64,000 nucleotides of DNA, from the NCBI GenBank assembly GCA_021818865.1, contig JAKASX010000007.1:1-64000 (forward strand), read 5' to 3'. Source of the stretch: Acidobacteriota bacterium (GTDB taxonomy: Bacteria > Acidobacteriota > Terriglobia > Acidiferrales > UBA7541). Positions 16,892 to 25,085 of the stretch are shown piece after piece. The notes under the pieces were generated by a model. The model worked only from the letters and a program-made list of their open reading frames with translations. It was not told the origin of the DNA and searched no databases. Each line of letters starts with the position of its first letter. Within the stretch, counting starts at the first letter, position 1. A program made the translations under genes and the position numbers.

Positions 16892-17560
16892 TTAATCCTC
16901 CAATCGGTTCCTGCCCGGCGCGGTCGCCGCCGAGCCGCTTTCGGCCAAACTTTCGCGCAGCATCCGCGTCAAGCGGAAAATCGTGCTTTCCACTCCTTTC
17001 ACCGTCAGGTCCATTCCGGGAAGATCGGCAATCGTGCTGGCGCTCATTCCCGCTCGGTAATACAGGCGGAAAATGCGCCGGTCCCGCTCGCCCGTCGGGC
17101 CAAGGCTCAGCTGTTCCAGTCGCCGCTCGATTTCGCCGAGCAACGTGGCCCGCTCGATCTGCCGGCCCGCGGCCGGGTCGGCCGGATCGCTTTGGAATGG
17201 GCTGGAAAGCGACAGGGTTCCTTCGTCGCTGCCGCGCTTGGCCGCGTGAGTCCGTTTGAAATAGTCGTGAACCACCCGTGCGGTGACGACTTTCAGGTAT
17301 CCGAAGAAGGCTTCCGGGTGGCGGGGCTCGAATTCCCGCAGCAGCCGCCTGCGGTCGGCGCAGATTTTGACAAACGTCTCCTGCACCAGATCCTCGAGGA
17401 CCAGCGGCGAGGTTTCTCCCCAACGCCGCGCTGTGCGCAGTGCAACGCCGGCAATCGTCGGCTGAAACCGACGAACGAATTCTTCCCAAGCTCCGGGGTC
17501 GGCCGAATCAACGCATGCCCGCACCAGTTCGGTGGCTGCCAGGTTTGTATAGTAGGGCAT
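16892..17560 (-). CDS. ECF-type sigma-70 family RNA polymerase sigma factor
   Basis: Sigma factor of about 222 residues containing region 2 ('AWEEFVRRFQPTIAGVALRT...LEDLVQETFVKIC') and region 4 ('DRRIFRLYYRAGMSASTIA...VESTIFRLTRMLRESL'). A 'GMDLTVKGVEST' helix gives the promoter -35 contact. It directs RNA polymerase to an alternative regulon. The start ATG at 17560 ('MPYYTNLAATELVRA') fits the usual ECF N-terminus; the frame is open 260 bases further but that part lacks family similarity. It precedes the zinc-finger/CHAT gene by 22 bases, so the pair is probably cotranscribed as sigma factor plus membrane-bound regulator. Confidence 0.88.
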   Translation of the reverse strand: MPYYTNLAATELVRACVDSADPGAWEEFVRRFQPTIAGVALRTARRWGETSPLVLEDLVQETFVKICADRRRLLREFEPRHPEAFFGYLKVVTARVVHDYFKRTHAAKRGSDEGTLSLSSPFQSDPADPAAGRQIERATLLGEIERRLEQLSLGPTGERDRRIFRLYYRAGMSASTIADLPGMDLTVKGVESTIFRLTRMLRESLAESGSAATAPGRNRLED

Positions 17561-18032
17561 GTAAATCGTGGGGATTCTACACCCGCACGCGCCTTCGCGG
17601 AATCGCTGTCTAGAACCATTTGCGCCGGGGTTTCCCTGCCTCGCGCATCGGCGTCGTGCGGCCGGGCAATTCCGCGCGAAAAGGGATTCCGCCTCGTTGC
17701 GCGTTCGTTCCTTGTAACGGAGAGACCATCCCCATCGGTCAGGTGATCTCTCTGGAACACCCGGGGATGCCGAGTCAGAGGGAGGCGCGGGAAACCCGTT
17801 CGGTGGCTCGCGCGGGATCACAATCGCCTCCCTCCTCAGTGCCTGGCAACGAGGAGCGACGGGAGAAAACGGAGTTTATCCGCCAGAAGCCGGTCCTACG
17901 CCTCCGGCAACAGGCTCACCTACTCCGCCCAACTCCGCGATCCCGTCGCGCCTCGCCAAGTCGCCCACGCACAAAAATTCGCGGTGTGGCGCGTCGCGCG
18001 TGTCCCAATTTCGCCGGGTGCCGCAACCCGAC
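17561..18032. other. Intergenic region, no gene supported
   Basis: About 470 bases upstream of the sigma gene. Open frames exist on both strands but none shows family similarity, a Shine-Dalgarno or consistent codon pattern. It should contain the promoter of the sigma/CHAT unit on the minus strand; no clear -35/-10 pair was found, as expected if the sigma factor is autoregulated. Confidence 0.5.
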
Positions 18033-18545
18033 CTAATTATCCGTAATTCTCACCAGCACCACGCCGTGCCCCGGCACCCTCGCCGTGTAGCTGCTGTGGA
18101 ACGTTCCAAGGTCCTTGCGTTCCCACAAGTCGCGCACCTGCTCGGTCGAGCCGACGCCGATCTGGCCGAAATAGACAGTAATCGGTTCGGGCGAATACCC
18201 AGGTTGAAGAGCGCCACCACGCGCGAGCGATCCGCCATCACTTTCATCCAGATTTGCAGCGGACCCTCCTGCCAGATGCGGTAGCCTTCGTTGCCGGCCG
18301 GATCCTGGTCCACGGCGATCACGTCGGGATTGGTGAGAATCGCCAGCGTTTGGGGCGTCATTTCCGTCAAATCGTTTCCGGCGATGAGCGGCGCGGAGAG
18401 CAGGCACCACAAACTCATGTGCGTTTTTTCCTCGTTCGGCCGCATGCCGCCGTTTCCGATTTCGAGCATGTCCGGATCGTTCCAATGTCCCGGTCCGGCG
18501 AAGCGTGGGAACGAATCGGACGGAGCCAGCGAGTGCTGAATCATC
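18033..18545 (-). pseudogene. GH27 alpha-galactosidase C-terminal remnant, truncated and frameshifted
   Basis: Two overlapping minus-strand frames together encode the C-terminal third of a family-27 glycoside hydrolase. The first frame gives 'FAGPGHWNDPDMLEIGNGG', 'THMSLWCLLSAPLIAGNDL', 'AILTNPDVIAVDQDPAGNEG' and 'QIWMKVMADRSRVVALFNLG'. At about 18198-18210 the reading shifts by one base into a second frame continuing 'YSPEPITVYFGQIGV', 'VRDLWERKDLGTFHSS', and 'VPGHGVVLVRI' before a stop near 18033. The catalytic N-terminal barrel, including the nucleophile, is missing; upstream of 18545 the sequence no longer matches. GH27 enzymes release galactose from alpha-galactosides, which fits the intact galactose genes 3-7 kb away. 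A frameshift alone could be an assembly error, but the missing N-terminus shows real decay. Confidence 0.8.
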
Positions 18546-19057
18546 TGGGGCTTCTCAGGAGACCGGGCGTGACAGGCCTTGGCGGGGCCGTTGGCCCGGG
18601 CGCGACGAGTGACGCAAAAGGAGGGTTCGGATTGGCCGCGGCAGGGTGTCACAGCCTGTCGAGCAAAAAATCCGGTAGGTGGTTTTGTTTCAGCAAGATA
18701 ATTTTTCCAGGGTGTCATTTTTTGGGCCTCTTTTGCGTTGGCAACGAGGCCTGAATTCGGAGCGGCGGCACTCCTCGGGCGAGTGAAACGGATTCCGCTC
18801 GATCCGAGCCTTGGCATGTGGTGCTTCCTCCTTCGCGCGGGTAAAGGGCCGCTTTTTTCTGCACGCGACGCCATTTTCGCGTGATGCGACTCGGAGCGCG
18901 AGGGGTGGTTCTACGTAAGGAGGCGAGGGGAATTGCGGCGGGCCGGCGCGGGCGCGGCTTGCGCGATGGGCAGGCCTACGTGAAGGGTTGCGGCTCGGTC
19001 GGCTCATGGGTTGGGGCGCTCGTGGAGGCGAGCCTTATCGTCTCGCCCCTCGTGGGG
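18546..19057. other. Intergenic region beside the GH27 relic, no gene supported
   Basis: About 510 bases with mixed composition (T-rich patches near 18660-18720) and open frames that lack any recognisable domain. No RNA gene, mobile-element end or terminal repeat was seen. Probably degraded former coding sequence plus the upstream region of the next gene. Confidence 0.45.
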
Positions 19058-19110
19058 GTATCATGCCGATGAGCATGGGCCGTCAAAAGCCAAACCTGCC
19101 AAACCGCAGA
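19058..19110 (+). repeat. Leader repeat copy A (upstream of exported protein)
   Basis: About 53 bases that recur 1648 bases downstream (copy B, 20706-20758) with roughly 80 percent identity and no gaps; the core AGCATGGGCCGTCAAAA is identical. It ends 21 bases before the start of an exported-protein gene. An ATG in the core (19075) opens 'MGRQKPNLPNRRNP', in frame with the gene. Both copies precede genes for exported proteins of unknown function. Confidence 0.6.
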
Positions 19111-19131
19111 AACCCGCACATAGAGGACGTG

Positions 19132-20223
19132 ATGATGAAATCGCTGTTCGGCGTCGTGCTGGTCTCCATGTTCGGTTCCGCTTTTTCTGCTTCGTATGCC
19201 GTCGCCAGGGATCGTCGGCAATCTCCCAGGGTTCCGGCGCAGACAGCGGCTCCAGCCCTGCCACATCGTTCCCGCCAACATGGACCACGGCTAACGGTTG
19301 CCGCAATTCCTTCCGTGCCAACCGGGGCCGTGGCGGAAATTCATACCCAACACCTGGCTCTCGGGGACCAGGCGTTTGTGTTTTTAAAACGGACGCTTCA
19401 TGTCCGCGGAGTCTCGATCACCGACGAGTTCGGCACGACCGATCAGTATTGGGAACTGCGTGAACCTTCCGGCGCCGTCATCTATCGGCCGCCCGCGATT
19501 ACACCGCGAATTCGGGGTGGTTCATTCGAGGAGACCGAATCGGTGGCTGCACACGTCCTGAAAACGAGATTTGGCCGTGCCCTAGTCGTCGAGATAGACT
19601 CCGAGCCATCGGTTCCCGACTCGGGCGGCTGGGTCCAGATATTCGGAATCATCAACGGGAAACTGGCACCCTTTGGGCCGCCTATCACGAGCGGCAATTT
19701 TATCGGCGAAGGCGTGGACTCCTACACGGTCTCGCGGATGTTCCGCGGAGAGGCGCCCCGCACGATTGAGCGCGACGTTCTCAACTTCCGCCTCCGGACC
19801 GGGAACTTCGACATCATCTATCCCGTCCAGATCGATTGGGAGACGGGCAGCCTCCGTCCGGCTTGGCGCTGCCTTGCCGGCGCGCCGAACGGACGTGGCT
19901 TGGTGGAAGTGGGCTGCCGGTACAAGCTCTACCGCGTCGAACCCACCCGCAGCGCCGCCCTTACCTTTGTGCGCCTATTCCCGGAACCGAACGAACAGAT
20001 GGGCGTGCCTGCGAACGTCGTCATCAAGCCGAAGTCCCTCATCGAGTTCCTCGATGCTTCCGTTCTGGTTGAGTGGACCCAGGACACGAACGCTATCAAC
20101 TTCGGGGTGGGCGGGGGTTCGGGCGCGGCGGGAGTTTGGCTGCACGTAAAAATTGACGGCCGAGACGGTTGGATTCATTCCGAGGAAGATTTCGAAGCTG
20201 TCGGCCTGCCGCAAGCCGGCTGA
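19132..20223 (+). CDS. Exported protein of unknown function with SH3-like C-terminus
   Basis: A 363-residue protein not recognised as a known family. Signal peptide 'MMKSLFGVVLVSMFGSAFSASYA' is followed by a basic linker and a beta-rich domain ('QAFVFLKRTLHVRGVSITDEFG', 'ALVVEIDSEPS', 'GWVQIFGIINGKLAPFGPPI'). The C-terminal part, 'VLVEWTQDTNAINFGVGGG' followed by 'VWLHVKIDGRDGWIHSEEDF', has the pattern of a bacterial SH3-like domain, which often binds cell wall. Start ATG 19132 follows GAGGACGTG. An alternative start at 19075 would prepend the repeated leader in frame. No neighbour suggests its function. Confidence 0.65.
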   Translation: MMKSLFGVVLVSMFGSAFSASYAVARDRRQSPRVPAQTAAPALPHRSRQHGPRLTVAAIPSVPTGAVAEIHTQHLALGDQAFVFLKRTLHVRGVSITDEFGTTDQYWELREPSGAVIYRPPAITPRIRGGSFEETESVAAHVLKTRFGRALVVEIDSEPSVPDSGGWVQIFGIINGKLAPFGPPITSGNFIGEGVDSYTVSRMFRGEAPRTIERDVLNFRLRTGNFDIIYPVQIDWETGSLRPAWRCLAGAPNGRGLVEVGCRYKLYRVEPTRSAALTFVRLFPEPNEQMGVPANVVIKPKSLIEFLDASVLVEWTQDTNAINFGVGGGSGAAGVWLHVKIDGRDGWIHSEEDFEAVGLPQAG

Positions 20224-20314
20224 CGCGCCGATCGGGAGGCTGTTTCGTTGCAAGGTGGCTTTGACGAAAACGCGATGTGGCGCAGACCTACCCTCTTGAG
20301 GGCCTTGGTCCGCG

Positions 20315-20680
20315 GTGACAGTATCGCTAGCGAATGTTCCTTCGCCGCCACGAGCGCTCCAAGGATGCGAAGGGGGCAGCGGGAACGCCTTCGCCGACAT
20401 CGGCCTGACCAATCCCGAGGAGCGTCTTGCGAAGGCCGATCTTGCGATTTGCATCGGCGAGGCCATCCGTTCGCGGCGGCTTACCCAAACTCAGGCTGCC
20501 CGCACGCTCAAAATCGATCAGCCGAAAATTTCTCGCCTGTTGCGAGGCCAGCTTTCCGGCTTTTCGACGGAAAGTCTCATGCACTTTCTGACTCTGCTCG
20601 GCCGCGACGTTGAGATTCGGGTGAAAGCCGCGCCGCGCTCACGCCGCCAAGGACGTCTCCGCGTCCTCGTAGCCGCATAA
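20315..20680 (+). CDS. XRE-family HTH protein, HigA-like antitoxin without a visible toxin
   Basis: A 121-residue (or slightly shorter) helix-turn-helix protein. The N-terminal segment 'GNAFADIGLTNPEERLAKADL' and the HTH 'RRLTQTQAARTLKIDQPKISRLLRGQ' followed by 'GFSTESLMHFLTLLGRDVEI' match the HigA-like antitoxins that normally follow a RelE/HigB-type (gp49-like) toxin gene. Between 20224 and 20314 there is no room for that toxin and no readable remnant, so this is an orphan. The GTG at 20315 is the first start in frame; its Shine-Dalgarno is poor and a start nearer 20360 is possible. It would autoregulate by binding its own promoter if still functional. Confidence 0.62.
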   Translation: MTVSLANVPSPPRALQGCEGGSGNAFADIGLTNPEERLAKADLAICIGEAIRSRRLTQTQAARTLKIDQPKISRLLRGQLSGFSTESLMHFLTLLGRDVEIRVKAAPRSRRQGRLRVLVAA

Positions 20681-20705
20681 TCTTCCTGCGGCGGCCCGCG
20701 CCGGT

Positions 20706-20758
20706 GTAACATCCCGATCAGCATGGGCCGTCAAAAACCAGGCCGCCAAAATCGTAGC
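20706..20758 (+). repeat. Leader repeat copy B with a short leader ORF
   Basis: Partner of copy A at 19058-19110. Here the ATG in the core (20723) opens a 28-codon frame beginning 'MGRQKPGRQNRSRAP' that ends with TGA at 20807-20809, overlapping the ATG of the next exported-protein gene (20806) as ATGA. That geometry would allow translational coupling or attenuation. Whether it is translated is unknown. Confidence 0.55.
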
Positions 20759-20805
20759 CGCGCGCCGAATGTGCACCGCGCCGCCGCGCCCTCGGTGGTG
20801 CCGAA

Positions 20806-21696
20806 ATGATTCGATTCGGACTCAGGCTGACGGCTGTCGCGGGCGTGCTGCTGGCCTTTCTGGCCGCATCCGCCGAACCCGCTCAGAAGGCGGTAGCAAT
20901 ATGGTGGCGCGCGCCATCGTTTGCGTCGGGCTGGGGGCTGACAGTTGGCTCGGGCGCTGAGTACCGAGCAAGCTGTTCGTGGGGAAAACCGACCTCGCTT
21001 GGTCTTGCAATCGTAGGTGAGGAGAAGATCGGGCGACGCGAGGGATGGTGGCTCGAAGCCTGGGCCCGTACGCCAGGACAGCGGAACGGGTTCGCGACAA
21101 AAAGCCTCTTCTACCTCGCCGGTGACCGCGCCGTTTTTGTACGAGGCGTCGTCAAGCTGCCGGGGCATCGCCCGGCCGAACTGCCTAGATCGTGGCTGTT
21201 CACCTGGAGCAGGGGAGAACTGGCCCTCGCATCGGGCTTCATCGAGCCTTACATGAGCCTCTCGCTCTCGTTCCCTAAGCAATCCATGCTTCAGGCAGTG
21301 CCTGTGAGCGAGTTCCCCGCCGAGCTGCCCCGAGCCAGCAAGACCCGCCTGCAGACGGTGAACACTCCGGCCGGCAGATTTATCTCCCAGGGCTGGCGCT
21401 TCGGTTCAGTTTCCGAGCCGTGGCGCCTGGACGGTCGCCCGATCAACGTCTGGCTCTCGCGCGGCGCAGGCCCCTTTGGGCTGGTCGGAGCCCGCATGCG
21501 AGACTCGTCTGCCGCGTGGTGCGATCTCCTCTTGGTGCGAATATTGAACACGGCCAAGGACACTATCGGGGACCGTGCTGCACACATACCGTCGTGGAGG
21601 CTCACAGACTGGGTGTCCCAGAAAGCCGGCCCCCTCGCCCACGCTTGCTTGCCGCAGCTCGGCTTGCCATCGCTGCCCGGCGCGCTCGTCAGGTGA
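20806..21696 (+). CDS. Exported protein of unknown function
   Basis: A 296-residue protein that I do not recognise. The N-terminus 'MIRFGLRLTAVAGVLLAFLAASAEPAQ' is a standard Sec signal peptide. The mature chain is rich in Trp, Arg and Pro with short beta-like blocks ('WGLTVGSGAEYRASCSWGK', 'FYLAGDRAVFVRGVV', 'WLFTWSRGELALASG'); no catalytic motif or repeat is evident. The start codon overlaps the stop of the short leader frame of repeat copy B (ATGA), the best argument that 20806 is the start. Codon usage and GC are less extreme than in the core genes around, consistent with an accessory origin. Confidence 0.55.
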   Translation: MIRFGLRLTAVAGVLLAFLAASAEPAQKAVAIWWRAPSFASGWGLTVGSGAEYRASCSWGKPTSLGLAIVGEEKIGRREGWWLEAWARTPGQRNGFATKSLFYLAGDRAVFVRGVVKLPGHRPAELPRSWLFTWSRGELALASGFIEPYMSLSLSFPKQSMLQAVPVSEFPAELPRASKTRLQTVNTPAGRFISQGWRFGSVSEPWRLDGRPINVWLSRGAGPFGLVGARMRDSSAAWCDLLLVRILNTAKDTIGDRAAHIPSWRLTDWVSQKAGPLAHACLPQLGLPSLPGALVR

Positions 21697-21800
21697 GATT
21701 GGTGCGCGGTTCTGGGCGAAGTCGGTAAGGGCCCCCACGGCCATAGGGGCGCGACGAAAGAGTCCTGCCACAGGTTCGTGGCGAGGCGCTGCACTCTCGT

Positions 21801-22958
21801 CTAGCGCGGGATTTCCCCCGCGGCGTCTGTGGGGCGGCAAAGCGTAATCTCAGGGTGAACACCGGTTTCGGCTTTGTAGCGGCGGGCGAGATCGCTCCCG
21901 AAATTTTCCGCGGCGTCGGCGCGGACCAGATTCACCGTCGAGCCGCCGAAGCCTCCGCCGGTCATCCGCGCGCCGTAAGCGCCCGGCAATTCCCGCGCGA
22001 GGCGAACCATCAGATTGAGTTCCGCGCAGCTCACTTCGTAATCGCGATCGAGGCTTTCATGCGACTGGCGCATCAACTCGCCAAATGCTTCGTAATCGGA
22101 GCGTTCGAGCGCCTGCGCGGCGGCATGGACGCGCGCGATTTCCTGCGTAACGTGGCGCGCGCGGCGGCGAATCGGCTCGGGCCAATGGGCGGCCATTTCC
22201 GCAATCTCTTCCCAGGAAACGTCGCGCAGGGCGCGCACCGCGGGCCGCGTTTCGGCGATGCGGCGCACGGCTTCTTCGCATTCCTCGCGCCGGCGGTTGT
22301 ATTCCGAAGCGGCGAGTTCATGCCGCGCCATCGTGTTCGCTACCACCACGCGCACGCGCGCGGAATCGAGGGGGAGCGGACTCACGGCGAGCGTGCGGCA
22401 ATCGATCAAAAGCGCGTGTTCGCGCTTGCCGAAACACGCCGTGAGTTGATCCATGATTCCGCAGCGCATGCCGACGAATTCGTTTTCGGCGCGCTGGCAC
22501 GCGCGGGCGATTTCGACGCGCTCGATCGTGGCACCGGCGAGTCCCGTGAACGCAAAGGCTGTGGAAACTTCGAGCGCGGCCGAGGAACTGAGGCCGCCGC
22601 CGGGCGCGACGTCGCTCGCAATCAAAAGATCTGCGCCCGCGACGCGAACGCCGAGTTCCTTGAGCGCCCACGCGACGCCGGCGACGTATTGGCTCCAATG
22701 GCCGCTGCCGGGCCGCGCGGCATCGAGCTTGATTTCCGCCGTTTCGCCGAATTCGCGGGAATGGACGCGAACCCGGCCGTCAGTGCGCCGCGCAGCGAGC
22801 ACGGTGCAATCGCGATCGATTGCCAGCGGGAGCACGCAGCCATCGTTGTAATCCACGTGCTCGCCGATCAGGTTCGCACGGCCGGGGGCGCGAAACGCGC
22901 GCGGCTCTGCGCCGAATTTCCGGCGGAACTGCTCGCGCAGCGAGGGCAGATCGCTCAT
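21801..22958 (-). CDS. galK: Galactokinase
   Basis: GHMP-family kinase of 385 residues that phosphorylates alpha-D-galactose to galactose 1-phosphate, the first step of the Leloir pathway, in the cytosol. Visible motifs: galactokinase signature 'GRANLIGEHVDYNDG' (26-40, with the substrate-contacting Glu and Asp), the phosphate loop 'PGGGLSSSAALEVS', 'GIMDQLTACFG' including the catalytic Asp, and the C-terminal 'ARMTGGGFGGSTVNLV'. Full length for the family. The ATG at 22958 overlaps the stop of the small membrane protein (ATGA). galT, galE and galM are not in the window. Together with the symporter it forms a galactose uptake and activation unit. Confidence 0.96.
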   Translation of the reverse strand: MSDLPSLREQFRRKFGAEPRAFRAPGRANLIGEHVDYNDGCVLPLAIDRDCTVLAARRTDGRVRVHSREFGETAEIKLDAARPGSGHWSQYVAGVAWALKELGVRVAGADLLIASDVAPGGGLSSSAALEVSTAFAFTGLAGATIERVEIARACQRAENEFVGMRCGIMDQLTACFGKREHALLIDCRTLAVSPLPLDSARVRVVVANTMARHELAASEYNRRREECEEAVRRIAETRPAVRALRDVSWEEIAEMAAHWPEPIRRRARHVTQEIARVHAAAQALERSDYEAFGELMRQSHESLDRDYEVSCAELNLMVRLARELPGAYGARMTGGGFGGSTVNLVRADAAENFGSDLARRYKAETGVHPEITLCRPTDAAGEIPR

Positions 22959-23197
22959 CCCGGGCCACCGCGCGAAGCCGCGCGGCGATCGGCGCGCCAC
23001 GCGCCGAAAATCATCGCCGCGCCGAAAATCACCAGAACGAATCCCCACCACAAATCCAGATTCACGCGCGTCGGCTCGACGCTGCCGCGCGGAGCGAACG
23101 CCGCGCCGTACGCGGCGAGCGCCACTCCCATCGCCGCGAAAAGAAGACCGATCGGCCAACGAATATCGAGCGTGCGCGTGGGCGACGGGGAAGCCAT
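22955..23197 (-). CDS. Small two-TM membrane protein
   Basis: An 80-residue protein with two hydrophobic helices ('WPIGLLFAAMGVALAAYGAAF' split over about 14-34, and 'LWWGFVLVIFGAAMIFGAW' about 48-66) and a basic tail 'RADRRAASRGGPG'. It resembles the short conserved membrane proteins often found between sugar-symporter and kinase genes in Acidobacteriota; function unknown. The ATG at 23197 has an excellent GGAGGG seven bases upstream, and its stop overlaps the start of galK. Its position between symporter and galK suggests an accessory role with the transporter. Confidence 0.75.
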   Translation of the reverse strand: MASPSPTRTLDIRWPIGLLFAAMGVALAAYGAAFAPRGSVEPTRVNLDLWWGFVLVIFGAAMIFGAWRADRRAASRGGPG

Positions 23198-23275
23198 GTC
23201 AATTCCCTCCGTACGGTGCGGCTGGCGTTTCCGCCGCGGCAAACTTTTTGCGAAAGGCCTCGAAGCGCGCGGGAA

Positions 23276-24904
23276 TCATCGGAACATCCAGTTCAGGACG
23301 ATCGTCAGCGCCAGCACGCCGAGCGCGAGCGTCACCGGCCTTCGCCACCACGATAGATGACCGTAGCGTGGCCGCTCGGTGAGGGAAGAGACCAAGCCAA
23401 CGAGTTCGGCTTCCGGGCGCGGCGTGGTGAACAGGCTCACGCCGACCGTGATGACGAAACACGCGCCAAACGCATAGATTGCGCGCGAAAAATTCGCCGC
23501 CATCACGCTCGAATAGTGAAACAGCAGACCGTGCGCCGTCATCGCCCAGTGGCCCGCGGCTGCTGTCGTTCCACTGACAAGTCCCCAGAACGCGCCATTG
23601 GCCGTGGTGCGCTTCCAGAACATGCCCAGCAGGAACGTGGCGAGCAGCGGCGCATTCACGAACGAAAAAATCAGCTGCAGGTAGTTCATGATGTTGTGGA
23701 ATTGCAGCGCCGCGTAGGCCGCGCCGATGCTCAGCAGGATGCCGAAAAACGTGGCCGCGCGGCCCATTTTGAGGTAGTGCTGATCGGGGGCTTCGCGCCG
23801 CAGGAGCGCCTGATAGATGTCGTAGGTCCAGACGGTGTTGAACGCGGTGACGTTGCCCGCCATGCCCGACATGAAACTCGCCAGGAGCGCCGTGACGCCC
23901 ACGCCGAGCAGTCCCGCCGGATAATAGCGGCCGAGCAGAAGCGGCAACGCCAGGTTGTAATTCGTTTTCCCGTTGACCAGAAACGCGGAATGCGGAATCA
24001 CCGCCCAGGCGGCGATGCCGGGAATAATCACCAGAAACGGAATGAATACTTTGGGAATCGCGCCGACGAGCGGCGTTTTCTGCGCCGCAGTCATGTCCTG
24101 CGCCGCCATGGCCCGCTGCACCACCAGAAAATCGGTGCACCAATAGCCGAACGAGAGCACGAATCCCAGCCCCATCACCACGCCGAACCATTCGACGCCC
24201 ATCGGGTTCGCCGATGCATGGCCCAGCGTGGTCCAGACGTGCAAATATCCGCTCGGCAATCGCCGTTCGAGCCCCTGCCATCCGCCCGCTTCCACCATGC
24301 TCATCACCGCGAGCGGCAGAATGCCCAGAACGATCAAGAAAAATTGCAGGACTTCGTTGTAGATCGAGCTGGTGAGGCCGCCCAGCCACGTGTAAACGAG
24401 GACCACGGCGGCGGAAAGCAGAACCGTAGCGTTGAACGACCACCCGAGCATCAACTGGAAAACGATCGCCATTGCGTACAAATTGATTCCGCTCGCCAGG
24501 ATGGTCATCACCGCGAACGTGCCGGCGTTGAAAAGCCGCGTTTTCTCGTCGAATCGCAGCCGCAGATATTCCGGCACCGAGCGCGCCCGACTGCCGTAAT
24601 AAAACGGCATCATGAAGAGCCCGACGAAGACCATCGCGGGAATCGCGCCGATCCAATAGAAATGGCAGGTGAGCATGCCGTATTCGGCGCCGCTGGCGGC
24701 CATCCCCAGCACTTCGAGCGCGCCAAGATTCGCGGAAATGAAGGCAAGACCGGTGACCCAGGCGGGAATGCGGCGGCCGGAAAGGAAGAAATCGAGGCTG
24801 GTGCGCGTCGAGCGCTTCAGGGCGAAGCCGACGCCGAGCACGAAAGCGAAATAGAGTCCGATGACGACGTAATCAATTGGGGCCAGGTGCATCGTCGCGG
24901 CCAT
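23276..24904 (-). CDS. Sodium:solute symporter (SSS family, SGLT-like), probable galactose/glucose transporter
   Basis: Inner-membrane transporter, 542 residues, about 14 transmembrane helices. Signatures include 'DFFLSGRRIPAWVTGLAFISAN' near residues 38-60, 'SARSVPEYLRLRFDEKTR'-like cytoplasmic loop after helix 2, 'WLGGLTSSIYNEVLQFF' and 'FGYWCTDFLVVQRAMAA', all typical of SGLT/vSGLT-type sodium-coupled sugar carriers. A 'FMSGMAGNVTAFNTVW' segment contains the conserved Ser/Asn around the sodium site. It is the first gene of the unit with the small membrane protein and galK, so galactose is the likely substrate; glucose cannot be excluded. Start ATG at 24904 with GAGG upstream. Confidence 0.92.
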   Translation of the reverse strand: MAATMHLAPIDYVVIGLYFAFVLGVGFALKRSTRTSLDFFLSGRRIPAWVTGLAFISANLGALEVLGMAASGAEYGMLTCHFYWIGAIPAMVFVGLFMMPFYYGSRARSVPEYLRLRFDEKTRLFNAGTFAVMTILASGINLYAMAIVFQLMLGWSFNATVLLSAAVVLVYTWLGGLTSSIYNEVLQFFLIVLGILPLAVMSMVEAGGWQGLERRLPSGYLHVWTTLGHASANPMGVEWFGVVMGLGFVLSFGYWCTDFLVVQRAMAAQDMTAAQKTPLVGAIPKVFIPFLVIIPGIAAWAVIPHSAFLVNGKTNYNLALPLLLGRYYPAGLLGVGVTALLASFMSGMAGNVTAFNTVWTYDIYQALLRREAPDQHYLKMGRAATFFGILLSIGAAYAALQFHNIMNYLQLIFSFVNAPLLATFLLGMFWKRTTANGAFWGLVSGTTAAAGHWAMTAHGLLFHYSSVMAANFSRAIYAFGACFVITVGVSLFTTPRPEAELVGLVSSLTERPRYGHLSWWRRPVTLALGVLALTIVLNWMFR

Positions 24905-25085
24905 TGGCGATACCTCGTTTTTCCGCCGTTTCCGACGCGCCGTTTATAGCCGACCGCCGGAAGAAATGCCAGCGCGATCGCGATTTTGTTTCGGGCTTGG
25001 GTCAGGCGGCGGCACGCACGCGGGCATACCGCGACTGGTGACGACTGCCAGGTTCCGTTGCTACGGCTTTTGGTGAGGGCCCCCG

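Noticed and set aside
18050-18874. A complete 274-codon gene
   Set aside because: Only the middle is GH27-like; the end is out of frame and the start has no similarity, so it is treated as a pseudogene.
18546-19057. Possible insertion sequence around the GH27 relic
   Set aside because: No transposase motif, terminal inverted repeat or target duplication was found.
19058-19110. tRNA- or riboswitch-like fold in the leader repeat
   Set aside because: No acceptor stem, anticodon arm or known riboswitch core; left as a leader repeat only.
21697-21800. Possible gene upstream of the galK stop
   Set aside because: Only 104 bases between convergent genes; nothing supported.
23357-24949. 530-codon plus-strand frame over the symporter gene
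   Set aside because: Composition is Arg/His/Gln-rich with no similarity, exactly opposite a clear 14-helix transporter.
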